This document shows positions 1 through 8,230 of a DNA stretch of 64,000 bases, piece after piece (within the stretch, counting starts at the first letter, position 1; the number at the start of each line of letters is the position of its first letter). A program made the translations under genes and the position numbers. The DNA is from Sphingomonadaceae bacterium OTU29LAMAA1 (GTDB lineage Bacteria > Pseudomonadota > Alphaproteobacteria > Sphingomonadales > Sphingomonadaceae), in the NCBI GenBank assembly GCA_024072375.1, contig CP099617.1, forward strand, positions 1,716,001 through 1,780,000. Direction: 5' to 3'. The notes beneath the pieces are model-generated. The model was not told the origin of the DNA and made no database searches. It was given only the letters and a program-made list of their open reading frames with translations.

Positions 1-738
1 GCGGTCGATGCGCAAAGCGCGCTCAACGTCATCGAAAGCGGCATACCGATCGATATGCTGTTCACCGACGTGGTGATGCCCGGCACGCTCAAAAGCCCGG
101 AACTCGCGCGCAAGGCGAAGGAGCGCCTGCCGGACCTCTCTGTGCTGTTCACCAGCGGCTATACCGAAAATTCGATCGTTCACGGCGGGCGGCTCGATGC
201 CGGCGTAGAGCTGCTGTCCAAGCCCTATACCCGCGAGGCGCTGGCGCGGAAATTCCGCCACGTCCTTGCCAACCAGCGTCAGCGCAGCGCCGGGCTGGCC
301 GCGCGAGAGCTGACCAGCGCCCCCGTCGCGTTACGTCCGCCGGCAGGCGCGAAGGGCCAGATCACCGTCCTGCTCGTCGAGGATGACGCAGTTATCCGGG
401 CGACCACCGCCGAGCTGCTACAGGCCAGCGGCTATGTCGTGGTCGATGCGGCGAGCGCGGAGGATGCGATGACCGCGCTGCAAACCGTGCCGATCGATGC
501 GCTGGTGACCGACGTCAACCTGCCCGGCGCCTCCGGCCCGGAATTCGCCATCACCGCTCGCGAGCTACGGCCAGGCGTCGGGATCGTCTTCGCGACGGGT
601 GACACCGCCGCAGTACCGAGTGGCACCGGTGCGGTGCTGCTGGCCAAGCCCTACGGCATGGAGGCGCTTCAGGCTGCAATCGCAGCAGCCCTGCCTAATG
701 GCGCGGCAAAGCCCCGGCAACTGGAAAAGGAAATATGA
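1..738 (+). CDS. Two-receiver-domain protein, probably the C-terminus of a hybrid histidine kinase (5' truncated)
   Basis: The reading frame is open from the first base, so the N-terminus lies outside the window. What remains is two CheY-like receiver domains in tandem. The first carries the phospho-acceptor Asp in LFTDVVMPG (about residue 23 of the visible part) and the switch Lys in LLSKPY. After a linker rich in Ala and Arg, the second starts with LLVEDDAV, has its Asp in VTDVNLPG and its Lys in LLAKPY. There is no DNA-binding output domain after the second receiver. This fits the tail of a hybrid sensor kinase that passes phosphate to a separate partner, though a stand-alone double receiver cannot be excluded. 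It converges on the malic enzyme gene across 127 bases with no obvious signal. Confidence 0.85.
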   Translation, partial: AVDAQSALNVIESGIPIDMLFTDVVMPGTLKSPELARKAKERLPDLSVLFTSGYTENSIVHGGRLDAGVELLSKPYTREALARKFRHVLANQRQRSAGLAARELTSAPVALRPPAGAKGQITVLLVEDDAVIRATTAELLQASGYVVVDAASAEDAMTALQTVPIDALVTDVNLPGASGPEFAITARELRPGVGIVFATGDTAAVPSGTGAVLLAKPYGMEALQAAIAAALPNGAAKPRQLEKEI

Positions 739-865
739 TTCTCCCCGCGATGAGGGTCATGAAGCCGTGACGGAGGGGGAGGCAAGCTGCGCATTAGGCG
801 AAGAACAGAGAAGCCTCCGCCATCGGTCGCATGTCCTCGTCCGCTAAAGCGCCGGTTGCGCCGGG

Positions 866-2482
866 TCAGCCATACGCAGCCTCCCACATCAGCGCCGTGA
901 TCTGCTCCTCGCCAACCGCGCTCATCGTCGTCACTCCATCCGCGATTGCCGCCTGCGCCACGACCATCGCGATCCGCAATGCCACATCCCGCAAGTTCTC
1001 GATCGGCGGCAGCAGCGTCTCCCCCTCTCCGCCCATTTCACCGAGCGCCCGCGCCGCCGCCATGAACATGCCGTCGGTCACCCGCGTCGCGCCCACCGCC
1101 AGTGCACCCAGTCCGACGCCGGGGAAGATGTAGACGTTGTTCACCTGCGTCACCCCCGCCACCCCGAACGGGCTGCCGGTGCCGACGATCGCACGGCCAT
1201 CGGTCCATGCCAGCACGTCCGCGGGATGCGCCTCGGCCCGCGATACCGGATTGGAGAGCGGAAAGATCACCGGTCGGTCGCAGCCCGCAGCCATTGCCCG
1301 AACGACGGCTTCGGTGAAGCTGCCCGCCTGACCCGATGCGCCGATCAACACGGTCGGGCGCACCGCCTGCACCACTTCGAGCAATCCGAGATCGCCCTGC
1401 GCATCGCGTGCCCAACCCGCAACTTCGGCAGGATCGCGGGCCAGCAGCACCTGCGGCGGCGTCAGCTTCGCCATGTCCGACAGCACCAGCCCGTCGCGAT
1501 CGACCGCCCATATCCGCGCCCGTGCGCCCGCCTCGTCCAGCCCCTCCGCGCGCAAGGCCTGCACCAGCAACTCGGCGACGCCGCTGCCTGCAGCCCCTGC
1601 GCCGAACAGCACGATCCGCTGCTCCGTCAGCGCCGCGCCGGTGCGACGGATCGCAGACAGCAGCGTCCCCACCGCAGTCGCTGCGGTGCCCTGGATATCG
1701 TCGTTGAAGCTCAGCAACCGGTCACGATAGCGCGCCAGCAGGTCGTAGGCGTTGTGTCCGGCGAAATCCTCCCATTGCAGCAGCACGTTCGGCCAGCGCG
1801 CCGCCACCGCCTCGACGAAGGTATCGACGAACGCCGCATAGTCCTCACCCCGGATGCGCGGGTTGCGCCAGCCGACGTAGAGCGGATCGTCGCGCAAGCC
1901 CGCATTGTCGGTGCCGACGTCGAGCAGGATCGGCAGCACCTCTGCCGGATGAATGCCCGCGCAGGCGGTGTATAGCGCCAGCTTGCCGATCGGAATGCCC
2001 ATGCCGCCCGCACCCTGATCGCCCAGCCCAAGGATACGCTCGCCGTCGCTGACGACGATCACCTTCACCCGGTCTAGCGCGGGATCGGCGAGAATATCCG
2101 CGATCCGTTCGCGGTTGGGATAGCTCAGGAACAGCCCGCGCGGCTTGCGCCAGATCTCGCTGAACCGCTCGCACCCCGCGCCCACGGTCGGCGTGTAGAC
2201 CAGCGGCAACATGCGCGGCAGGTCGGCCTGCACCAGCGCATGGAACAGCACCTCGTTCGAATCCTGCAATTCGCGCAGGAAGGCATAGCGATGGAAATCG
2301 TCCGCCATCCCGTCCAGCACCCGCCGCCGCCGCACGATCTGGCTTTCCAGCGTCCCCACATGCGGCGGCAGCAGGCCGTGCAGGCCGAGCCGGTCGCGCT
2401 CGGCTTCGGTAAACGCCGTCCCCTTGTTGGTCAGCGGATCGGACAACAGCGCGCGGGCGGCGGCATGGAATGCGGGGGACAT
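866..2482 (-). CDS. maeA: NAD-dependent malic enzyme
   Basis: Oxidatively decarboxylates malate to pyruvate with reduction of NAD(P); cytosolic. The 538-residue length and sequence match the large SfcA/MaeA type rather than the MaeB-phosphotransacetylase fusion. Visible hallmarks are YTPTVGAGC in the N-terminal domain, the catalytic Lys region GDQGAGGMGIPIGKLALY, the metal-binding stretch EDFAGHNAYDLL followed by FNDDIQGTAA, and the nucleotide-binding FGAGAAGSGVAE. It is the last gene of a minus-strand run that begins with dctA and a channel protein, 12 bases after the latter. This suggests that imported C4-dicarboxylates are fed directly to pyruvate. Coenzyme preference is inferred from family, not visible in the sequence. 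Confidence 0.93.
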   Translation of the reverse strand: MSPAFHAAARALLSDPLTNKGTAFTEAERDRLGLHGLLPPHVGTLESQIVRRRRVLDGMADDFHRYAFLRELQDSNEVLFHALVQADLPRMLPLVYTPTVGAGCERFSEIWRKPRGLFLSYPNRERIADILADPALDRVKVIVVSDGERILGLGDQGAGGMGIPIGKLALYTACAGIHPAEVLPILLDVGTDNAGLRDDPLYVGWRNPRIRGEDYAAFVDTFVEAVAARWPNVLLQWEDFAGHNAYDLLARYRDRLLSFNDDIQGTAATAVGTLLSAIRRTGAALTEQRIVLFGAGAAGSGVAELLVQALRAEGLDEAGARARIWAVDRDGLVLSDMAKLTPPQVLLARDPAEVAGWARDAQGDLGLLEVVQAVRPTVLIGASGQAGSFTEAVVRAMAAGCDRPVIFPLSNPVSRAEAHPADVLAWTDGRAIVGTGSPFGVAGVTQVNNVYIFPGVGLGALAVGATRVTDGMFMAAARALGEMGGEGETLLPPIENLRDVALRIAMVVAQAAIADGVTTMSAVGEEQITALMWEAAYG

Positions 2483-2494
2483 GATCGATACCCT

Positions 2495-3985
2495 TCAGAA
2501 GCGAAAGCTGAGCCAGCCGGCGAGGAAATCGGAGCTCTTGAATCCCGCCTTCGTCAGCGACGGGCCGGCGGCGAGGTGTTCGTAGCGGCCGGTAAAGGAC
2601 AGCCGCGGCGTGATCGACCAGATCGCCTGCAACCGGGCGACGTCGCCGATCTTGGCGTCGCCGATCCGCTGCGTCCCGGCGAAGGGCTGCCCGTTGGCGC
2701 GATAGACCGCGTCGGTGGTGCTGTCGCGCCAGGTCAGCTGGTATTCCGCGGTCAGCCGGACGTTCCTGATCGGCTGGAAGGTGACGTTTGGCGCCACCGC
2801 GATCAGGTTCGACGGGGTCAGGAAAAGGCCGTAGCTGTAATAGATATTGTTGCCGAACGGCGCATAGGCATCGCGCAGCTTGCCATTGCCATAACCGCCA
2901 CCGCCACTCGCATAGTCGAAATGGACACCGACCCGCGGTGCGGTCTTCGCCTTGCCGATCCGGTACGTCTGCGCGAACAGCAATTGCCAGGCGTCGATGT
3001 CCTGATTGATGTAGTGGCCATATTGATGGTTGATCGTCCAGTCGATCGTCACCGGTCCGGCATCTCCCCAGATATGGGTGCCGATATAATAGCGCGTCGC
3101 CGGCCCGATCCGCCCGCCCCACGCGCCCACCGTGTTGCGCCGCCGCCAGAAAAAGGGGTCGATATACAGCTTCGATCCGCCCAGCCACGTCGTCGGTGCC
3201 GCAAAGCCCAGCGTCACGCCGGAAAACCGCCGCGCCGGATCGCTGACGTCGTCATCGGTGCCCAGATCGCCATATTGCGTCGGCTTCAGGTCGAACAGAT
3301 CGGCTCGCACGCGGCTGCCCCGCGCCCATGCCCGGATGCCGTTCAGCGTATAGCGGATCGTATTGTTGTCGCGCTGCGACACGAGCAGGTTCGGCCCGTC
3401 GGTAAACTCCTGCCGGCCATAACGCGCGCCGATCGCCACGCCGGCGACCTCCGCATTGCCCTCGACGAAGGCCTGTTGCAGCACCAGATCGTTGCGCAAC
3501 GTCGCCGCGGGGGCGCCGAGTTCGACGCCGGCGATGCCGCCGTGCGCGACCTCGGCGAAGGCGCGGAAATGCGGGCCGACGTGCAGATCGGCGCCCCCGA
3601 CGATGCGGTTGATATCCTGCCGCTGGGCTCGCGCGTCCCGCAGGTTCGGGTTGGTGGTGTGATTGACCCGCAAGCGCAGCTCGCCCGACAGTGTCAGATA
3701 GACATCGCCATCGCCATCGAGCGGCAGGAACTTCAGCCGGTCGAGAATGTCGTCGCGCTTCTTGGGATCGCGCATCACCCGCCAATCCTCTGCCCAGCGC
3801 GACAGGTTGAAGCCGTTCGTCGTCGCACCGTCGCCCACGGCGGCGGAGGGATAGGATGTGACGATCGGCGTCGCGGGGTTGCGCGTCTGCCCGCTCTCGG
3901 TGGGTGCGACACTGGTTTGTGCATGGGCGGCAGTCGCGAGGGTGAGCAAGACGGTGGCGCCCAGGGCGCTGGTACGATGGAACAT
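2495..3985 (-). CDS. Outer-membrane channel of the alginate-export/porin type
   Basis: A 496-residue outer-membrane beta-barrel protein. The chosen ATG gives a clean Sec signal peptide (MFHRTSALGATVLLTLATAAHA, cleaved before Q). The frame stays open far upstream, but that extension has no protein character. After a short linker there is a long run of alternating amphipathic strands ending in the aromatic C-terminal signature LAGWLSFRF (terminal Phe), typical of Omp85-assembled barrels. The sequence resembles the Pfam alginate_exp family. Its place between dctA and maeA suggests a route for dicarboxylates or related acids across the outer membrane, but the substrate is inferred from context only. 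It is separated from dctA by 131 bases that contain a palindromic repeat. Confidence 0.82.
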   Translation of the reverse strand: MFHRTSALGATVLLTLATAAHAQTSVAPTESGQTRNPATPIVTSYPSAAVGDGATTNGFNLSRWAEDWRVMRDPKKRDDILDRLKFLPLDGDGDVYLTLSGELRLRVNHTTNPNLRDARAQRQDINRIVGGADLHVGPHFRAFAEVAHGGIAGVELGAPAATLRNDLVLQQAFVEGNAEVAGVAIGARYGRQEFTDGPNLLVSQRDNNTIRYTLNGIRAWARGSRVRADLFDLKPTQYGDLGTDDDVSDPARRFSGVTLGFAAPTTWLGGSKLYIDPFFWRRRNTVGAWGGRIGPATRYYIGTHIWGDAGPVTIDWTINHQYGHYINQDIDAWQLLFAQTYRIGKAKTAPRVGVHFDYASGGGGYGNGKLRDAYAPFGNNIYYSYGLFLTPSNLIAVAPNVTFQPIRNVRLTAEYQLTWRDSTTDAVYRANGQPFAGTQRIGDAKIGDVARLQAIWSITPRLSFTGRYEHLAAGPSLTKAGFKSSDFLAGWLSFRF

Positions 3986-4016
3986 GGACGTGATCCTTTC
4001 TGGGGCGACCCGCGCC

Positions 4017-4102
4017 CTTACCCTTCCGCCGCCTTGCCGCTCTCTCCCTAATTCCGGCGGGAGAGGAGACGGACGCCAAAGGCGACGATGGATGAGGGTA
4101 AG
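4017..4102. repeat. Palindromic intergenic repeat, family A copy 1
   Basis: Arms CTTACCCT (4017-4024) and AGGGTAAG (4095-4102) enclose a second, weaker hairpin around CTCTCTCCC/GGGAGAGGAG. Near-relatives lie at 45871-45957 and 50316-50351, with the same CACCCT/CTTACCCT outer arms and the CTTCCGCCG motif. It lies between dctA and the channel gene on the transcribed strand, so it could act as an attenuating or stabilising hairpin in the mRNA. Confidence 0.7.
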
Positions 4103-4116
4103 CGGGGCGCGCTCCG

Positions 4117-5454
4117 TTATTCCGCGGGGACAGCGTCGGCGGGCATCTGGTCGACGCGCAGGGCCCGTCCCCGAAGCGCCGCATCCAGCTGCTCGCTGTC
4201 CAGCGCGCCTTCCCAGCGCGACACCACCACCGTCGCCACCGCATTGCCGATGAAGTTGGTCAGGCTGCGGCATTCGCTCATGAACCGGTCGACGCCCAGG
4301 ATCAGCGCCATGCCCGCCACCGGTACGCTCGGCACGATCGACAGCGTCGCGGCCAGCGTGATGAAGCCCGCGCCGGTCACGCCCGCCGCCCCCTTCGACG
4401 ACAGCATAGCGACCGACAGCAGCAGCAATTGCTGCCCCAGCGTCAGGTCGACGTTGCACGCCTGCGCGATGAACAGCGCCGCCAGCGTCATATAGATATT
4501 GGTGCCGTCGAGGTTGAACGAATAGCCGGTCGGCACGACGAGTCCGACGATCGACTTGGGGCAACCCGCCCGCTCCATCTTCTCGATCAGCGCGGGCAAC
4601 GCACTTTCCGACGACGAGGTGCCGAGCACCAGCAGCAGTTCGGCCTTCAGGTACGAAATCAACCGCAGGATCGAGAAACCGCACAGCCAGCTGACGGTGC
4701 CGAGCACGACGAGGACGAACAGCAGCGACGTCAGGTAGAAGGTGCCGACCAGCATCGCGAGATTGGCGAGCGTGCCGACGCCGTACTTGCCGATGGTGAA
4801 CGCCATCGCGCCGAACGCGCCGACCGGCGCCGCCTTCATGACGATCGCGACGACCTTGAAGAAGGCGAGCGATACGTCCTCGAGTACGTTCAGAACCTTC
4901 GCACCGCGGTCGCCGATCAGCGCCAGCGCGATGCCGAACAGGATCGATACGAACAGCACCTGCAGGATGTTGCCCTGCGTCAGCGACGACAGGAACGTGT
5001 CGGGGATGATCCCGGTCAGGAACCCGGTGATCGTGCTGTCATGCGCCTTTTCGGCGAACTCGGCGACCTTGCTGGTGTCCAGCGTGGCAGGATCGATGTT
5101 CAACCCTGCGCCAGGCCGTACCACATTCGCAACGATCAGCCCGACGATCAGCGCCAGCGTCGAAAAGAACAGGAAATAGAGGAAGGCCTTGCCCGCGACG
5201 CGGCCGACCGCGCCCAGGTCGCGCATGCCGGCGATGCCGGTGACGATGGTCAGGAAGATGACCGGCGCGATCACCATCTTCACCAGCTTGATGAACGCAT
5301 CGCCCAGCGGCTTCAGCGCCTCGCCGGTCGCTGGCGCGAAATGGCCGAGCAGCACGCCCGCGACGATCGCGATCAGCACCTGGAAATAGAGTTGCGCATA
5401 CCACGGCTTCGCGGCCGGCGGCGTAACGGGTGCTTGCGCGATGCTGATGGTCAT
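4117..5454 (-). CDS. dctA: C4-dicarboxylate/proton (or sodium) symporter DctA
   Basis: An inner-membrane dicarboxylate transporter of the DAACS/glutamate-transporter fold; family members import succinate, fumarate and malate. The 445-residue length is standard. Visible features are eight hydrophobic helices starting at [16 protein letters not shown], the re-entrant hairpin serine motif [12 protein letters not shown], the unwound-helix motif [12 protein letters not shown] (NLDGT), and [14 protein letters not shown] in the second hairpin. It is the first gene of the minus-strand set followed by an outer-membrane channel and malic enzyme, a coherent uptake-and-decarboxylation module. A 207-base spacer upstream contains an inverted repeat that may be regulatory; no DctB/DctR-type regulator is visible nearby apart from the truncated two-receiver protein at the left edge. 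Confidence 0.95.
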   Translation of the reverse strand: MTISIAQAPVTPPAAKPWYAQLYFQVLIAIVAGVLLGHFAPATGEALKPLGDAFIKLVKMVIAPVIFLTIVTGIAGMRDLGAVGRVAGKAFLYFLFFSTLALIVGLIVANVVRPGAGLNIDPATLDTSKVAEFAEKAHDSTITGFLTGIIPDTFLSSLTQGNILQVLFVSILFGIALALIGDRGAKVLNVLEDVSLAFFKVVAIVMKAAPVGAFGAMAFTIGKYGVGTLANLAMLVGTFYLTSLLFVLVVLGTVSWLCGFSILRLISYLKAELLLVLGTSSSESALPALIEKMERAGCPKSIVGLVVPTGYSFNLDGTNIYMTLAALFIAQACNVDLTLGQQLLLLSVAMLSSKGAAGVTGAGFITLAATLSIVPSVPVAGMALILGVDRFMSECRSLTNFIGNAVATVVVSRWEGALDSEQLDAALRGRALRVDQMPADAVPAE

Positions 5455-5560
5455 GGGCAGCCTTTCATCCTCTGTGACGACGCGACCGGACTCTTGATGG
5501 CCCTGAGCGTCGACGGAGCATGCCGCGATAGAAGACGCCGCGGCAACGGCTGGACGAGAT

Positions 5561-5588
5561 TTAGTTATCCTTGTTCATCAATAACTTA
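5561..5588. promoter_or_regulatory. Inverted repeat upstream of dctA, possible operator
   Basis: TTAGTTAT (5561-5568) and ATAACTTA (5581-5588) form a near-perfect inverted repeat with a 12-base spacer, followed by another GTTAT at 5591-5595. It is the most AT-rich patch of the dctA upstream region and lies about 110 bases before the dctA start. The regulator is unknown. Confidence 0.35.
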
Positions 5589-5638
5589 GCGTTATGGGAC
5601 AGGGTCGATTACCGTTCGGGTCATGGCGTTGCCATGAA

Positions 5639-5660
5639 AGTGTGCCGAAAATTGCACACT
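5639..5660 (-). terminator. Hairpin just after the ogt stop codon
   Basis: AGTGTGC (5639-5645) pairs with GCACACT (5654-5660) around an 8-base loop, immediately past the ogt stop. Only a short T run follows on the minus strand, so termination strength is doubtful. Confidence 0.4.
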
Positions 5661-5661
5661 G

Positions 5662-6159
5662 TCACAGCGGCAATTCTCCGGCGCGCCGCTCCAGCGCGAG
5701 CAGCGCCGCTTTCGCCTCCAGTCCTCCCGCGAAACCGGTCAGATGCCCGCCGGTGCCGACGACGCGATGGCAGGGCGCGACGATCGACAGCGGATTGCGT
5801 CCATTCGCCGCCCCGACCGCGCGGCTGGCACCGGGCCGCCCGATCTCGCGCGCGATCGCGCCATAGCTGCGCGTCTCGCCATAGGGGATCGCCAGCAGCG
5901 CCGCCCATACGCTCTTCTGGAAATCCGTACCCCGCATGTCGAGCGGCAGGTCGAACGTCGTGACCTCGCCGGCGAAATAGCCGCGGAGTTGACGCATGGT
6001 TTCCATCAGAACCGGATGGGCATCGTCCGGTGCAAGCGGCCCGAGCCGAACGCGTAAGGGGTCGTCGTCTTCCCAAAGCACCGCGACGAGCCCGACATCG
6101 CTCGCAACGAGCGTCAGCAGTCCGACGGGCGATTCGATCGTGGCGGAGGACAGGGTCAT
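5662..6159 (-). CDS. ogt: Methylated-DNA-protein cysteine methyltransferase
   Basis: Suicide DNA-repair enzyme that moves the alkyl group from O6-alkylguanine (and O4-alkylthymine) to its own cysteine. The 165-residue protein has the catalytic motif PCHRV with the acceptor Cys at about residue 130. Before it come the helix-turn-helix recognition segment (YGAIAREIGRPGASRAVGAANG, with the arginine finger) and the conserved FQKSVWAAL helix. No Ada regulatory domain is fused, so this is the stand-alone Ogt type. It is apparently a single-gene unit, flanked downstream by a small hairpin and upstream by a structured intergenic element. Confidence 0.93.
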   Translation of the reverse strand: MTLSSATIESPVGLLTLVASDVGLVAVLWEDDDPLRVRLGPLAPDDAHPVLMETMRQLRGYFAGEVTTFDLPLDMRGTDFQKSVWAALLAIPYGETRSYGAIAREIGRPGASRAVGAANGRNPLSIVAPCHRVVGTGGHLTGFAGGLEAKAALLALERRAGELPL

Positions 6160-6195
6160 ATCGCGAGATTACAGCACCCACGTCTCCGCGCCATG

Positions 6196-6377
6196 TCCGT
6201 CGTCCCGGACGTGGTCCGCGGCTACCCTCTTCGAACATGGACCTCGCCTGCAAAGCCCGGAGCCCGGCTTCGACTGCACGGCTATGGCGCGAAGCGCGTC
6301 GCGGAGGCTCGGTCGCAGAACGGGCGAGAGGTCCCTGTTCGAAAGGCACAAGCGCCGATGTGTTCCGGGATGACGGA
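6196..6377. repeat. 182-base intergenic element with two nested inverted-repeat pairs
   Basis: Outer arms TCCGTCGTCCCGGA (6196-6209) and TCCGGGATGACGGA (6364-6377) match at 13 of 14 positions. Inner arms CGAACATGGACCT (6232-6244) and AGGTCCCTGTTCG (6329-6341) match at 12 of 13. No convincing gene lies inside. The terminal-inverted-repeat layout suggests a MITE-like or REP-like element, or a structured RNA. It fills most of the 276-base gap between ogt and the histidine phosphatase gene. Confidence 0.55.
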
Positions 6378-6435
6378 GCGTGCGGGACCTGAGAACGCCG
6401 CGGGAACGCCCTTCCCCCACCCTCGTTCACCGCGC

Positions 6436-7200
6436 ATGACCCAACGCTGGCCCGACACGCTCTGGATCGTCCGTCACGGCGAAAGCGCCGGCAACGTCGC
6501 GCGTGCGGCCGCCATCGCCGCGAGCGCGGACCGCATCCTGCTCACCGCGCGCGATGTCGATGTCGCGCTCTCCCCCCTCGGCGAGGATCAGGCGCGGGCA
6601 CTCGGCCGCTGGTTCGCACGCGGCGAGGCGCATGGCCGACCCGACGTGTTGCTGTCCTCTCCCTATATCCGCGCCCGTGACACCGCGCGGCTGTTTCGCG
6701 ACGCGGGCGGCTGCGACGCGGATGAGCCGATCTGCCTCGACGAACGGCTGCGTGAGAAGGAGTTCGGCATCGTCGACGGACTGACCACCAGCGGCATCGC
6801 GGCATTGCAGCCAGAACAGGCGGCGTTGCGGACATTGCTCGGCAAATTCTACCATCGTCCGCCCGGCGGCGAGAGCTGGTGCGACGTCATCTTTCGCCTC
6901 CGCGCGGTGATGGACACGATCGCGCTCCACTATCGCGGGCGCCGCGTGATGATCGTGGCGCATCAGGTCGTGGTGCTGTGCCTGCGCTACGTGATCGAGA
7001 ATCTGACCGAGGACGAAGTGCTGGCGATCGACCGCGCCGGCAACGTCGCCAATTGCTCGGTCACCGAATACCGCTTCGATCCCGGCGCCGGCAAGGACGG
7101 CGGGTTGCGGCTGGTCCGCTACAACGCCACGGCACCGGTCGACGAAAGTCCTGTCGCGGTGACCACAGCCGACGACCCGATCGTGGGCGCACGCGGATGA
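6436..7200 (+). CDS. Histidine phosphatase (phosphoglycerate-mutase-like) family protein
   Basis: A 254-residue cytosolic enzyme of the branch-1 histidine phosphatase superfamily. The phospho-acceptor His is in WIVRHGESAGN (His14). Further active-site elements are LSSPYIRARDTA, the acidic LREKEFG segment, and the second catalytic His in MIVAHQVVVL. The start at 6436 is the ATG directly before the RHG motif; the frame is open upstream but runs through the intergenic repeat and has no homology-like features. It overlaps nnrD by 4 bases (ATGA), so the two are co-translated. Family members act on phosphosugars, phosphoglycerate or other small phosphoesters; the substrate here cannot be read from the sequence. 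Confidence 0.85.
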   Translation: MTQRWPDTLWIVRHGESAGNVARAAAIAASADRILLTARDVDVALSPLGEDQARALGRWFARGEAHGRPDVLLSSPYIRARDTARLFRDAGGCDADEPICLDERLREKEFGIVDGLTTSGIAALQPEQAALRTLLGKFYHRPPGGESWCDVIFRLRAVMDTIALHYRGRRVMIVAHQVVVLCLRYVIENLTEDEVLAIDRAGNVANCSVTEYRFDPGAGKDGGLRLVRYNATAPVDESPVAVTTADDPIVGARG

Positions 7201-8060
7201 TCCCGTTGGACACGGCATGGCGCGCGGCGCATCCGCTACCGATGCCGTCGGGCGAGACGGACAAGAACAGCCGCGGGCAGGTGCTGGTCATCGGCGGCGC
7301 ACGGCGGGTACCGGGTGCCGTGACGCTGACCGCCGAAGCTGCATTGCGGGTCGGCGCCGGCAAGGTGCGCGTCGCGACGATCGCCGCGGCCGCGATCCCG
7401 ATCGGCCTTGCCATGCCGGAAATCGGCGTGCTCGCCCTGCCCGAGGATGACGATGGCAATATCGCGGTGAGCGAGGATGCGGCTCTGATCGCCACCCTCG
7501 ACCATGTCGATGCGATCGCCATCGGACCCGGGATGGGCAGCCCCGCCGCTGCCGCTGCGATCGTCCGCTGGATGGCACCGCGCGTGAAGCGGAATAGCAT
7601 CCTGTTGCTCGACGGCGCCGCGGTCGCCGGGGCCGGGACGCTCGATGACGTGCTCTTGCCACTGGCTGGCCGGCTGATCCTGACTCCGCATCCTGGCGAG
7701 ATGGCGTCGCTGATGGGCTGCCCGTCCGATGCGGTCGGGCCTGCCATCGCACAGGACGCCGCCCGACGCTTCGGCGCCATCGTAGCGCTGAAAGGTGGCC
7801 AGACCGTCATCGCCGCTCCGGACGCCGAACCGCTGTGCTACGCAGGCGGTGGCATCGGGCTGGCGACCGGAGGCTCGGGCGATGTCCTTGCCGGGGCCAT
7901 CGCCGGCCTTGCCACCCGCGGCACGTCGCCCTGCAATGCCGTTGCATGGGGCGTGTGGCTGCACGGCGAAGCGGGACGGGCGCTGGCGCGGGACCTCGGG
8001 CCGATCGGCTTTCTCGCACGCGAATTGCCGCCATTACTGACGACGCTGCTACCGCGCTGA
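7197..8060 (+). CDS. nnrD: ADP/ATP-dependent NAD(P)H-hydrate dehydratase
   Basis: Repairs damaged NAD(P)HX back to NAD(P)H using ADP or ATP. At 287 residues it is the dehydratase (ribokinase-like) domain alone; the epimerase domain often fused at the N-terminus (NnrE) is absent here. Recognisable motifs are NSRGQVLVIGG, AIGPGMG, LTPHPGEMASL, and the nucleotide/catalytic motif LATGGSGDVLAG with the catalytic Asp. The start overlaps the stop of the histidine phosphatase gene (ATGA). It is unclear where the matching epimerase is encoded; nothing in the window supplies it. Confidence 0.9.
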   Translation: MIPLDTAWRAAHPLPMPSGETDKNSRGQVLVIGGARRVPGAVTLTAEAALRVGAGKVRVATIAAAAIPIGLAMPEIGVLALPEDDDGNIAVSEDAALIATLDHVDAIAIGPGMGSPAAAAAIVRWMAPRVKRNSILLLDGAAVAGAGTLDDVLLPLAGRLILTPHPGEMASLMGCPSDAVGPAIAQDAARRFGAIVALKGGQTVIAAPDAEPLCYAGGGIGLATGGSGDVLAGAIAGLATRGTSPCNAVAWGVWLHGEAGRALARDLGPIGFLARELPPLLTTLLPR

Positions 8061-8171
8061 GTCGTAGCACGGGCGCTGCGTTATTCCGAGTTCGCCGGGG
8101 TGACGGATGGGAGCGGCTCGCCCGACCATCCTCGCATTAACGAATTTCATCTTACTTAATCGCTGCGTCGC

Positions 8172-8185
8172 TGGTAGCGTCACCA
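8172..8185. promoter_or_regulatory. LacI-family-like operator upstream of the GH35-GH31 pair
   Basis: TGGTAGCGTCACCA is an interrupted palindrome (TGGT..CG..ACCA), close to the TGGTAGCGCTACCA type used by LacI-family regulators of sugar genes in related bacteria (from memory). It lies 46 bases before the GH35 start, just downstream of an AT-rich stretch (8138-8160) that could hold the promoter. No LacI-family gene is in the window. Confidence 0.4.
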
Positions 8186-8230
8186 TCAACGTCGGCATCG
8201 CAAAGCCGGCGAGGGGGAGAGCGTCGCATC

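Noticed and set aside
2240..4051. A 603-codon plus-strand frame across malic enzyme and the channel gene
   Set aside because: It crosses two real genes and their junction and has no ribosome-binding site or recognisable domain.
3986..4684. Upstream extension of the channel gene
   Set aside because: The frame is open into dctA, but the signal peptide begins at 3985; upstream translation is the wrong frame of dctA and a palindrome.
6225..6345. A possible tRNA or tmRNA around the TTCGAA sequences
   Set aside because: No acceptor stem, anticodon arm or CCA can be drawn; the TTCGAA copies are parts of the inverted-repeat arms.
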